DNA from: Clostridia bacterium
GTDB taxonomy: Bacteria; Bacillota; Clostridia; Oscillospirales; Acutalibacteraceae
Assembly: GCA_017550625.1 (NCBI GenBank)
Contig: JAFZOL010000018.1
Span: 1 to 64,000 of the forward strand
Direction: 5' to 3'
DNA length: 64,000 nt
Under the pieces are notes generated by a model that had not been told where the DNA came from, made no database searches, and worked only from the letters and a program-made list of their open reading frames with translations. Both the position numbers and the translations under genes were made by a program. Below are positions 24,093-32,243 of this stretch, piece after piece; position 1 is the first letter of the stretch; the number at the start of each line of letters is the position of its first letter.

Positions 24093-26681
24093 ATGAAGAA
24101 ATCGCTTGCCGTTATCCTGACCTGCGTGATGATGTTATCAGCTCTGCCGCTGTACGCCTCGGCGAGAAGCGGGCATCTGGACGAAAATATCGCCGCCGAC
24201 ACGCGCGCTTTGGCCGTGGAGATCGAGACCGAGGGCGTTGTGCTGCTGAAAAACGTTGATAACGCCCTACCGCTCGGCAGTAAACGCGTCAACGTGTTCG
24301 GCGCGGGCTCGGTGCAGCCTTTTTACGGCGGCGCGGGCTCCGGCGCGGTCACGACCGACGACCCCGTGAGCTTTTACGAGGCACTCGACACCGCCGGCGT
24401 CGCGTATAACGAGACGCTCAAAAAGCTCTATGAGACCCACGTGCACGCCTTCTCTCCGAAAACGGACAACACCGTGATCAATAACCTTTTGCAGCTCGCG
24501 CTCGCGAAAAGCGCGCTCGAAGAGATGTCAACGATCTATCTGACCGACAGGATCATGAACGAGGCGAAGGCCTATTCCGACACTGCAATCATCGTGATCA
24601 GCCGCACCAGCGCCGAGGGCAGAGACCTCTCCGCCGACACGCTTCGGCTTTCGGAAAAAGAGAAAAAGCTCGTTGAAAAAGTCACCGCCGCCTTCCCCGA
24701 GGTCATCGTGCTGTTCAACACCGGTAACCTGATGGAGATGGGCTGGCTCGATGAATACCCGAGCATCAAAGCCGCGATGCTCCTCTGGATCCCGGGCGAA
24801 TTCGGGTTCGAGGGCGCGGCGAAGGTGCTTTCGGGCGAGGTGACGCCGTCCGGCAGGCTCGCCGATACCGCGGCGTATCGCGTGGAAGACCATCCTTCCA
24901 CCGCGTATTTCGGCACGTTCACCTATGATACAGGCGACCATTACGTGGAATACTGCGAGGGCATTTACACGGGCTACCGGTATTTCGAGACCTTCGCCCC
25001 CGAAAAGGTGCAGTATCCCTTCGGCTACGGCTTATCCTACACGACCTTCGAAAAGACCGACGCGGCGTTCACGCGCGAAGGGGACGCCGTGCGCGTCGGC
25101 GTGACGGTGAAAAACACCGGCGCCCGCGCGGGGAAAGAGGTCGTCGAGCTCTATTACTGCCCGCCTTACACCCCCGGCGGCATCGAGAAAAGCGCCGTGT
25201 CGCTCGGCGCCTTCGCCAAAACCGGTCTCCTGGCCCCGGACGCGAGCGAACGCGTGGAGTTGACGTTCTCGCTGCGCGATATGGCAAGCTACGATCAGAT
25301 AGAAAGAGAAGCTTACGTCCTCGAGGCAGGCGCCTACCGGCTCTTCCTCGGCGACGACGTGCGTTCGCCTTACGCGGAAGAGACCTTCACGTTTGAAGAG
25401 ACCGTATATAAAACGGACGAAAAGACCGGAGCCGAGATCCGCAATCTGTTCGGTGAGGCGAATAACGGCCTGCCTGTCCTTTCCCGCGCCGACGGCGTCC
25501 TGCCTGCCGCGCGCAGCCTGACCGCCGACGAGGCCGTGAAAAACAAGGATTCTCTCCCCGCGCCCGCTTCGGAGGGCGAAGCGCCGAAAACGGGCGTGAC
25601 CTATGACACCGTGATCACGCTGCGCGACGTGTATGAAGACGAATCAAAATGGGACGCCTTCCTCGACCAGCTCACGCTCGACGAGATGATCGACCTTGTG
25701 ATCCACTCGGGCTACGAGACGCAGGGCGTCGAGCGCCTCGGCATCCCCGCCACCGAAGACAACGACGGCCCCTCGTCCGTCAAGGGACGGCACGGCCTTG
25801 TCTACGTGGACAGCGGCACCGCATATCCCTGCGAGACCGCCATCGCCTGCACGTGGAACGTGCCGCTCGCCGAAAAGATGGGCGAGGCCGCGGGCAGAGA
25901 AGCCGCTGATATGGGCGAAGACGTGTGGTACGCCCCGGGGCTCAATCTCCACCGTAACCCCATGGGCGGCAGGAACTTCGAATATTTTTCCGAAGACCCG
26001 CTTCTCACCGGCGCCATGGGCGCTGCAATCGTTTCGGGCGCGAACCGCTACGAGCTTGTGACCACGGTCAAGCATTTCGCGCTCAATGATCAGGAGGCGC
26101 ACCGCGGCGGGCTGTTCACGTGGGCGGACGAGCAGACGATCCGCGAGCTCTATCTCAGGGCGTTTGAAACCGCGATCAAAGAGGCCGGCAGCGTCGGCGT
26201 GATGAGCGCCTATAACCGCATCGGCGCGTGCTGGTGCGGCGGCTGCAGCGCGCTGCTTCAGGATCTTCTGCGCACTGAATGGGGCTTCGACGGTTACGTG
26301 ATCTCCGACTATTCCTCCAACTTCACGGGCAGCGGCTATATGAGCCCCGTGAACGCCGTTTACGGCGGCGGCGACACCATGCTCACAGGCGTCTGGTCCC
26401 TGCAGAAGCCCTCGCACGTGCGCGCCATGAAGCAGGCTTACGAGCGCGATCCCGTCGGGTTCGGAAAGGCGCTGCGCGAGAGCGTGAAGCATCTGTGCAA
26501 GGGCAAGATGCGCACGAAGGCCTATTTGCATCCCGAGCGCACCTACGACGATTCCTTTATCGGCTCGCTCGACAGCCCGTCCGAATGGACATTCTCGTTC
26601 CCGTATCTGCTTTCGTTCTTGCGCTACGTCGTGAACAACTTCGCGAACACCGTGATCTATGCCTTCCGGTATATTCTTTGA
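24093..26681 (+). CDS. GH3 beta-glycosidase with swapped domain order, exported and membrane-anchored
   Basis: An 862-residue GH3 enzyme in which the usual C-terminal domain comes first. After a signal peptide (1-24), residues ~45-290 are the GH3 C-terminal-type domain (EGVVLLKNVDNALPL, YPFGYGLSYTTFE), ~310-430 a fibronectin-III-like domain, and ~530-780 the catalytic TIM-barrel domain with Lys660-His661 (KHFALNDQE) and nucleophile Asp739 (VISDYSS). A hydrophobic segment at the extreme C-terminus (about 835-862) would anchor it in the membrane. This permuted layout is known in some rumen and gut Firmicutes beta-glucosidases. Sugar specificity cannot be read from sequence alone. Confidence 0.88.
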   Translation: MKKSLAVILTCVMMLSALPLYASARSGHLDENIAADTRALAVEIETEGVVLLKNVDNALPLGSKRVNVFGAGSVQPFYGGAGSGAVTTDDPVSFYEALDTAGVAYNETLKKLYETHVHAFSPKTDNTVINNLLQLALAKSALEEMSTIYLTDRIMNEAKAYSDTAIIVISRTSAEGRDLSADTLRLSEKEKKLVEKVTAAFPEVIVLFNTGNLMEMGWLDEYPSIKAAMLLWIPGEFGFEGAAKVLSGEVTPSGRLADTAAYRVEDHPSTAYFGTFTYDTGDHYVEYCEGIYTGYRYFETFAPEKVQYPFGYGLSYTTFEKTDAAFTREGDAVRVGVTVKNTGARAGKEVVELYYCPPYTPGGIEKSAVSLGAFAKTGLLAPDASERVELTFSLRDMASYDQIEREAYVLEAGAYRLFLGDDVRSPYAEETFTFEETVYKTDEKTGAEIRNLFGEANNGLPVLSRADGVLPAARSLTADEAVKNKDSLPAPASEGEAPKTGVTYDTVITLRDVYEDESKWDAFLDQLTLDEMIDLVIHSGYETQGVERLGIPATEDNDGPSSVKGRHGLVYVDSGTAYPCETAIACTWNVPLAEKMGEAAGREAADMGEDVWYAPGLNLHRNPMGGRNFEYFSEDPLLTGAMGAAIVSGANRYELVTTVKHFALNDQEAHRGGLFTWADEQTIRELYLRAFETAIKEAGSVGVMSAYNRIGACWCGGCSALLQDLLRTEWGFDGYVISDYSSNFTGSGYMSPVNAVYGGGDTMLTGVWSLQKPSHVRAMKQAYERDPVGFGKALRESVKHLCKGKMRTKAYLHPERTYDDSFIGSLDSPSEWTFSFPYLLSFLRYVVNNFANTVIYAFRYIL

Positions 26682-26698
26682 CAGATTGCCGAACAGGA

Positions 26699-26727
26699 TT
26701 GATTTGTTGCCGAAAAACTGATATAAT
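26699..26727 (+). promoter_or_regulatory. promoter for the GH5/GPH operon
   Basis: TTGATT (26699-26704), 17-base spacer, TATAAT (26722-26727). The expected 5' leader is only about 11 bases, with a GGGGTG at its very start. Confidence 0.7.
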
Positions 26728-26744
26728 CACTCCGGGGTGTTTTG

Positions 26745-28205
26745 ATGGATAAGATCTTGACGCGGCAGCTGCATTTCGTCGATGACATGGGCCGCAAACG
26801 CATCTTCAACGGAATGAATATCGACGACAAACAGATCGGGGGAAAGTTCCGCTACGATCTCAACGAGGAGTTCTTCCGGAAATACGAGGCCAACGGCTTC
26901 AACCTGATCCGGCTCGCCGTGCAGTGGGCCAATCTGGAGCCGAAGCCCGGGGAATACAGCGAGAGCTATCTTAAGTCCCTCGACCGCATTTTCGAGCTCG
27001 CCGAAAAGCATAACGTGTATATCCTGCTCGATATGCATCAGGATCTTTATTCCGGCTTCAACGGCGTCGGCGGCGGGGACGGCGCGCCCGACTGGGCGTG
27101 CCTGACGGACGGCAGCAAACCGAAGCCTTACAAGTTCGTTTGGGCCGAAGCCTACGTCTTCGGCAAATGGGTCCATCGCTGCTTCGACCATTTCTGGCGC
27201 AACGATTCCGTGCAGGGACAAGGGCTGCAGGACCGCTACGCGGATCTCTGGCGGATGCTCGCAAAACGCTACGGCGACAGCCCCGCGCTGTTCGGCTACG
27301 ACCTGCTCAACGAGCCCGCGCCCGGTTCCGGCGCGAAAAAGATGGTCGCGAAACTGCTAAAAAGCGGCGCGCGACAATTCCTGACCAGCAAAAAGATCAA
27401 ACGAACCGAAATCTTTTCCGCTCTGATCAAAAAGGACCCGAAACGGCTTCTGGATAACATCCCCGGCGCGATCATCCGCGATATCGTAAGGGCGGTCGAC
27501 CCTCTTGAAGCGGCGTTCGACAAGAAGTATTACGGGCCGTTCCTCAACAAGATGGCCGCCGCCATCCGCGAGGTAACGCCCAACGGCATCCTGATGATCG
27601 AGCAGCCGTTTTTGTGCAACGGCGGCGTAAAGCTCTCGGTGGAGCCGATCACCGTCGGCGGAAAACGCGAGCCGCTGCAGTGCTTCGGGCCGCACGCTTA
27701 CGACATGACGGTGGATACGCCGCTTTACCGCTACGCGAACGCCGACAGGGTCAAGGCGTTCTTCAACGAGATGCGCGCCTCTCAGCTCCGGCTCGGCGTT
27801 CCTGCCGTGGTAGGGGAATGGGGCGGCTGCAGCGACAATACCGACACCTCGTGGTTCCCGCACGCCAACGAACTGCTGGATTATTTCGACACGAATCAAT
27901 GGGGGCAGCTCTACTGGGATTACCACGGCGACGACATGGACGCACCGCTGATGGATATGCTCAGCCGCACCCATCCCGTTGCGATTGCGGGCGACGTCAT
28001 AAGCTATGGCAGAAACGCGGACCATACCCTGTTTGAACTGAAATACACGACGGCGGAAGGCGAGACCCTGATCTACGCTCACGCGCCCTGTGATATGTCG
28101 TGCTCCGGCACGGTGCGCACCGTTAAAGATTACCCGAACGGCGCCCGCCTGATCGGCGTCACGTCCGAGCCCGGCGAATGCACGGTCGTTTTGCGTTTTT
28201 CATAA
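26745..28205 (+). CDS. GH5-family glycoside hydrolase resembling endoglycoceramidases, cytoplasmic
   Basis: A 486-residue GH5 enzyme. FNGMNIDDKQ, the LDMHQDLYSGFNG stretch and DGAPDWA are typical of the endoglycosylceramidase/steryl-glucosidase side of GH5. Acid/base Glu190 is in YDLLNEP and nucleophile Glu358 in VGEWGG; a small beta-sandwich ends the protein. It lacks a signal peptide, unlike secreted endoglycoceramidases, so it likely acts on imported glycosides or glycolipids. ATG at 26745 follows a weak ribosome site. The GPH transporter begins 12 bases after the stop and probably imports its substrate. Confidence 0.8.
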   Translation: MDKILTRQLHFVDDMGRKRIFNGMNIDDKQIGGKFRYDLNEEFFRKYEANGFNLIRLAVQWANLEPKPGEYSESYLKSLDRIFELAEKHNVYILLDMHQDLYSGFNGVGGGDGAPDWACLTDGSKPKPYKFVWAEAYVFGKWVHRCFDHFWRNDSVQGQGLQDRYADLWRMLAKRYGDSPALFGYDLLNEPAPGSGAKKMVAKLLKSGARQFLTSKKIKRTEIFSALIKKDPKRLLDNIPGAIIRDIVRAVDPLEAAFDKKYYGPFLNKMAAAIREVTPNGILMIEQPFLCNGGVKLSVEPITVGGKREPLQCFGPHAYDMTVDTPLYRYANADRVKAFFNEMRASQLRLGVPAVVGEWGGCSDNTDTSWFPHANELLDYFDTNQWGQLYWDYHGDDMDAPLMDMLSRTHPVAIAGDVISYGRNADHTLFELKYTTAEGETLIYAHAPCDMSCSGTVRTVKDYPNGARLIGVTSEPGECTVVLRFS

Positions 28206-28217
28206 GGAGAAATCTCA

Positions 28218-30401
28218 ATGGCAAAGATCGATATCAAAGAAAGCATCGGCAAACTGAAAGACGTAAAGCAATACTGGCGCAAACCGCCTGAGGGCAAATA
28301 CATGTCCTTCCGCGAGATCATGGCGTATTCCGTCGGCGGCTTCGGCGCGTATTCCGTGTTCACGATGGCGCAGGCGCTGCTTTTGTCCACCACCAACGTG
28401 ATCATCGGCAACACCATCGGCATCCAGCCGATGCACATGTACGCGATGTATCTGATCTCCGTGATCACGAACATCCCGCTTACGATGGTCCGCGCGAATA
28501 TGGTGGACAACGTCAAGTATAAAGAGGGCAAATACAGGCCTTATCTGCTGCGCATGGGCATTCCCACCATCGCCATCTCGATGCTGTTCGTGTTCACGCC
28601 CTATTCCAAAGTCGGGTATCTCTGGAGCTGCATCCTTATATTCATCTACAACTTCGGACTGCAGTTTTTCTATAACTTCTTTTACGACGCCTATGAAAAC
28701 CTGATCCACGTTCTGTCGCCCAACTCGCAGGAGCGCACCAACGTGACGGCGATCAAGAGCATGATCTATTCACTCTCGCCCACGATCACCAATTTCGTCA
28801 CGCCCCTGATCGCAAACAAAGTGGCAGACGGAAATATTTACGATCTGCGCGTGTATCAGTGGCTTTACCCGTTCATCGCCGTTACGGGCGTGGCGCTGAT
28901 CATTCTGGTCTACGCCAGAACCGAAGAAAAGATCGTCATCGCCAAAACGCACCCCATGAAGATCAAATTCATGGACGCTCTTCGCGAGGTGGCGAAAAAC
29001 AAGTATTTCTGGATCATCTCGCTTGCCGGGTGGCTCGGCTTTCTCGAGACCTGCACATACGTGGTGCTTCAATGGCTTTATAACTACGCGCATCTGTGCA
29101 CGCCCGAGCAATATGCCTTCGTCACGCTCATCCGCGGCACGGCCTACAGCTGGGGCATGATCCTCGCGCCCTTCGCGGTCAAACGCTGGGGCAAGAAAAA
29201 AGTGCTGATCGTCACGAATCTCGTCAACATCTTTTTCCTGGCGCTCGTCTATCCGATGATGCACTCTATCTGGACAGTCCTGATGTGCATGTATTTCAAC
29301 TCCATCGCCGATTCGTTCATATTGGTGCTGAACCCCGCGATCCAGGCCGATATCCGCGATTACCAGCACTATAAGAGCGGCGAACGGATCGACGGCATGT
29401 TCGGCGCCGTGGCGATGATCGGCTCGTTCATCACGATGGCCACCAGCTCCGTCCTGCCAGCCGTGTATGAGAAATACGGCATCTTTAAGGGCAACGGGTA
29501 TGAGAACATGTACGATGTGCTTTACGACGTCAACATACTTTATAAGCTCGTCGGCGTGCTCGTGATCCTGTCCGCCGTCGGCGCGGCGCTGAACCTGATC
29601 CCGTATTTCTTCTACGACCTGACCGAGACAAAACAGAAAGGCATCATCCAGATATTGAAGATCCGCGCTATGTTCGAGGATTACGGCAACGGCGTATTAA
29701 CCGACGAAGATATGCGCAGCACGATGACGGTGATCCGCGAGGCAAAAGAGCGTGCTGCCGACGGCCCGGCCGATGTTGCGGTGCTGAAAAAGCAGAAGGC
29801 GCCGAAAGAAGAGATCCGCGCCGCGATGAAGCAGAATGAAGACTATGAAATCGCCGCCGCCGTGCTCGAAGAACTTGAACGTTTTTCCACGCCTGCGGAG
29901 CGGGAGAAACTCAAACGGATGCGGCGCGTCGCCGAAGCGGGCATCGAGGGCGTCGACAAAACGGAGCCGGGCGTGCTGAATGAAGCGAAACTGCTCCCGT
30001 CGGGAACGCCGCAGGAAAAACTGATACGCAAAGAAGCTATCGCCGACGCGAAGCTCGCGCTGCGCTGCAAAAAGGCGGCTGCAAAGTATTATCCGGACGG
30101 CGTGACGCCGTTCGACGAAGAGAAGCTCAACGATCTGTTCGAGCGTGAAAAGTCCCTTCAGGAAGAAAAAGCAGCGCTTTTGAAGCAGAAGGCAGGCAAG
30201 GAAGAGATCTCTTCGGTCTCCGCGCAGCTGCGTGAAGCCGCCCGGAACATCAAGGCGCTTCAGGAAGAGTATCAGCACTATCTCGAGAGCACGAAGGTCT
30301 GGCACGAGGCGAAGAAATACGTCACGCAGGCCGAAAACTACGAGCGGTTCGGCGAGCTAGACGATCTGTATAAAAGTGTAAACGATGAAAAAGCGGAATA
30401 A
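28218..30401 (+). CDS. GPH-family sugar:cation symporter with long cytoplasmic C-terminal tail
   Basis: A 727-residue protein. Residues ~30-470 are a 12-helix MFS transporter of the glycoside-pentoside-hexuronide type. From about 475 to the end runs a hydrophilic, Lys/Glu/Ala-rich helical tail of about 250 residues (EEIRAAMKQNEDYEIAAAVLEELERF, coiled-coil-like repeats of EKSLQEEKAALLKQKAGKEE type). Ordinary GPH transporters end after the last helix or with an EIIA-like regulatory domain; this tail does not look like EIIA. It is the second gene of the GH5 operon and probably imports that enzyme's substrate. Confidence 0.85.
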   Translation: MAKIDIKESIGKLKDVKQYWRKPPEGKYMSFREIMAYSVGGFGAYSVFTMAQALLLSTTNVIIGNTIGIQPMHMYAMYLISVITNIPLTMVRANMVDNVKYKEGKYRPYLLRMGIPTIAISMLFVFTPYSKVGYLWSCILIFIYNFGLQFFYNFFYDAYENLIHVLSPNSQERTNVTAIKSMIYSLSPTITNFVTPLIANKVADGNIYDLRVYQWLYPFIAVTGVALIILVYARTEEKIVIAKTHPMKIKFMDALREVAKNKYFWIISLAGWLGFLETCTYVVLQWLYNYAHLCTPEQYAFVTLIRGTAYSWGMILAPFAVKRWGKKKVLIVTNLVNIFFLALVYPMMHSIWTVLMCMYFNSIADSFILVLNPAIQADIRDYQHYKSGERIDGMFGAVAMIGSFITMATSSVLPAVYEKYGIFKGNGYENMYDVLYDVNILYKLVGVLVILSAVGAALNLIPYFFYDLTETKQKGIIQILKIRAMFEDYGNGVLTDEDMRSTMTVIREAKERAADGPADVAVLKKQKAPKEEIRAAMKQNEDYEIAAAVLEELERFSTPAEREKLKRMRRVAEAGIEGVDKTEPGVLNEAKLLPSGTPQEKLIRKEAIADAKLALRCKKAAAKYYPDGVTPFDEEKLNDLFEREKSLQEEKAALLKQKAGKEEISSVSAQLREAARNIKALQEEYQHYLESTKVWHEAKKYVTQAENYERFGELDDLYKSVNDEKAE

Positions 30402-30441
30402 AACTTTAATCCTTGGCTTTCCGAAGCCCGCGGAGTGATAT

Positions 30442-30948
30442 ATGGAGATCAGAAAAGCGGCGAAGCCCGACCTTGAAAGGATCATGGAGATCTACCGTAC
30501 AGCGCAGGACTTTATGATCCGTACGGGCAACCCGAACCAGTGGGGGCATTTTTATCCGACTGCGGATATCCTTTCGAATGACATTGAAGCCGGCGTGTGC
30601 TACGTGATCACGTACGACGACGTCGTGCACGGCGTGTTCGTAATGCGCTCCGGCGAGGACCCGACCTACCGCGTGATCGAAAACGGCGCGTGGCCGAACG
30701 ACGAACCTTACGTCACGATCCACCGCATCGCGAGCGACGGGCTGATCCACGGCGTGTTCCGCGCCGCCGCGGATTTCTGCGCCGGGCTGAGCGACCATAT
30801 CCGTGTCGACACGCACGCCGATAACCGCGTAATGCAACGGCGCGTCGAAAGCTACGGATTCAAAAAATGCGGCACGATCTATCTCGCGAACGGCTCGCCG
30901 CGCATCGCTTATCAGTGGGACCGTCCCGCCGGAAACGCGCGGGACTGA
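30442..30948 (+). CDS. GNAT-family N-acetyltransferase
   Basis: A 168-residue acetyltransferase with typical GNAT start (IRKAAKPDLERIMEIYRTAQDFM) and end (NRVMQRRVESYGFKKCGTIYL). This small subgroup is common in gut Firmicutes and its acceptor is unknown. It starts 40 bases after the transporter gene and lies just before the Ntn hydrolase, so it may belong to the same transcript. Confidence 0.82.
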   Translation: MEIRKAAKPDLERIMEIYRTAQDFMIRTGNPNQWGHFYPTADILSNDIEAGVCYVITYDDVVHGVFVMRSGEDPTYRVIENGAWPNDEPYVTIHRIASDGLIHGVFRAAADFCAGLSDHIRVDTHADNRVMQRRVESYGFKKCGTIYLANGSPRIAYQWDRPAGNARD

Positions 30949-30970
30949 ATAAAACAAAGGAGTGTTGGGC

Positions 30971-32053
30971 GTGAAACAGAAAAAACGGCATATTGGACTG
31001 AAGATCGCGTGCGTCCTCTTGGCGATCGTTATCTGCGTCGCCGCGATCATGTACGGCAGGCTCGGCGTCACACTGCTCACCGTGAAATGCGACGAGGCGC
31101 GCGGGGTCTATATCATCGATTACAAAGAGGATTACAAGCTGCAGCAGCTTCTCGATGAGGGCGGCGTATCCACGCAGCAGGAGCTTGCGGAATACCTCAT
31201 CCGCATCCTGCTCAAGGGCCTGCCGATCCCCATCGATTACGACGTCCCGTCGCTTGCCTGTTCCACCTTCGCGGCGACCACGCCGGACGGGCAATACATC
31301 CTCGGGCGCAATCTCGATAATCAGGAGACGGACCTTGCCGTCGTCAAGACCGCGCCGAAGGACGGCTACCGCTCGGTATCCGTGGTCAACCTGAGCTTTC
31401 TCGGCTATAACAAAGAGCACACGCCCGCGAAGCTGAAAGACAGGATCGTGGCGATGGGCGCGCCGTATTTCCCGCTTGACGGCATCAACGAAAAAGGCCT
31501 TGCCGTGGGCGTGCTGCAGATCTTCGCGGAGCCGACGGACCAGAAAACCGAAAAGGTGGACGTCGACACGACGCTCGCGATCCGCATCATGCTCGACAAA
31601 GCGGCCACCGTGGATGAAGCGATCGAGCTTTTGCGGCAATACGATATGCACGCCTCCGCCGGCGGGTGCTATCACTTCCAGATCGCCGACGCCACGGGCA
31701 GAAGCGTTGTGGTGGAATACGTGCGCGACGAGTTGGTCGTCGTGGAGCGGGAAAACGGCTTTCTTGCCGCGACCAACTTTTACCTGAGCGACGTGCCGTT
31801 CGAGTATGATCCGCAGGGCATGGACCGCTATGACGCCATGAAAGAGACGCTTATCGAAAAGAACAACATGCTGACCCCGGAGGAGGGGATGGCGCTGCTT
31901 CTCAAAGTCGCGCTGACCGGCACCGCGCCCGACGAGCAGGGCCGTTCTTACAGCACGCAGTGGTCTTCGATTTATAACCTGTCCGAGCCGTCGCTCACGC
32001 TCTGCGCCGACCGCAACGGCGGCGAGGTATACCGCTTCAGTCCGCTTGATTGA
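30971..32053 (+). CDS. membrane-anchored Ntn hydrolase (C45/choloylglycine hydrolase-like)
   Basis: A 360-residue protein of the linear amide C-N hydrolase group (penicillin acylase V, bile-salt hydrolase, acyl-CoA:6-APA acyltransferase relatives). An N-terminal membrane helix (about 10-30) is followed by the core, which begins at the candidate nucleophile Cys97 (ACSTFAATTPDGQYILGRNLDNQ region). In this fold the Cys must become N-terminal, so self-cleavage before Cys97 would be expected. AAAGGAG lies eight bases before a GTG at 30971, the chosen start; earlier GTG/TTG codons overlap the ribosome site. Substrate unknown; bile-salt or N-acyl amino-acid hydrolysis are possibilities, not conclusions. 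Confidence 0.78.
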   Translation: MKQKKRHIGLKIACVLLAIVICVAAIMYGRLGVTLLTVKCDEARGVYIIDYKEDYKLQQLLDEGGVSTQQELAEYLIRILLKGLPIPIDYDVPSLACSTFAATTPDGQYILGRNLDNQETDLAVVKTAPKDGYRSVSVVNLSFLGYNKEHTPAKLKDRIVAMGAPYFPLDGINEKGLAVGVLQIFAEPTDQKTEKVDVDTTLAIRIMLDKAATVDEAIELLRQYDMHASAGGCYHFQIADATGRSVVVEYVRDELVVVERENGFLAATNFYLSDVPFEYDPQGMDRYDAMKETLIEKNNMLTPEEGMALLLKVALTGTAPDEQGRSYSTQWSSIYNLSEPSLTLCADRNGGEVYRFSPLD

Positions 32054-32066
32054 GCATAACAACGTG

Positions 32067-32104
32067 AAGATCAGCCTGCCGTTCCCGACAGGCTGATCTT
32101 TTAT
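32067..32104 (+). terminator. intrinsic terminator after the Ntn hydrolase
   Basis: Perfect 12-bp stem AAGATCAGCCTG/CAGGCTGATCTT (32067-32078 with 32089-32100) followed by TT. Confidence 0.8.
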
Positions 32105-32132
32105 GAAATGCTTTTTTGCGGGTTTATTAGTA

Positions 32133-32161
32133 TTGATTCCGATCCGGCAGTGTGATAGAAT
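32133..32161 (+). promoter_or_regulatory. promoter for the GH78-to-MBL operon
   Basis: TTGATT (32133-32138), 17-base spacer, TAGAAT (32156-32161). The leader then holds a 7-bp hairpin GCCCGAA/TTCGGGC (32177-32183 with 32192-32198). Confidence 0.7.
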
Positions 32162-32243
32162 ATAAAAAGATAAACCGCCCGAAACAAGGGCTTCGGGCAG
32201 ACAAATGAAAGCAATTCTCCGCTTATTATTTAGGAGGAATCCG

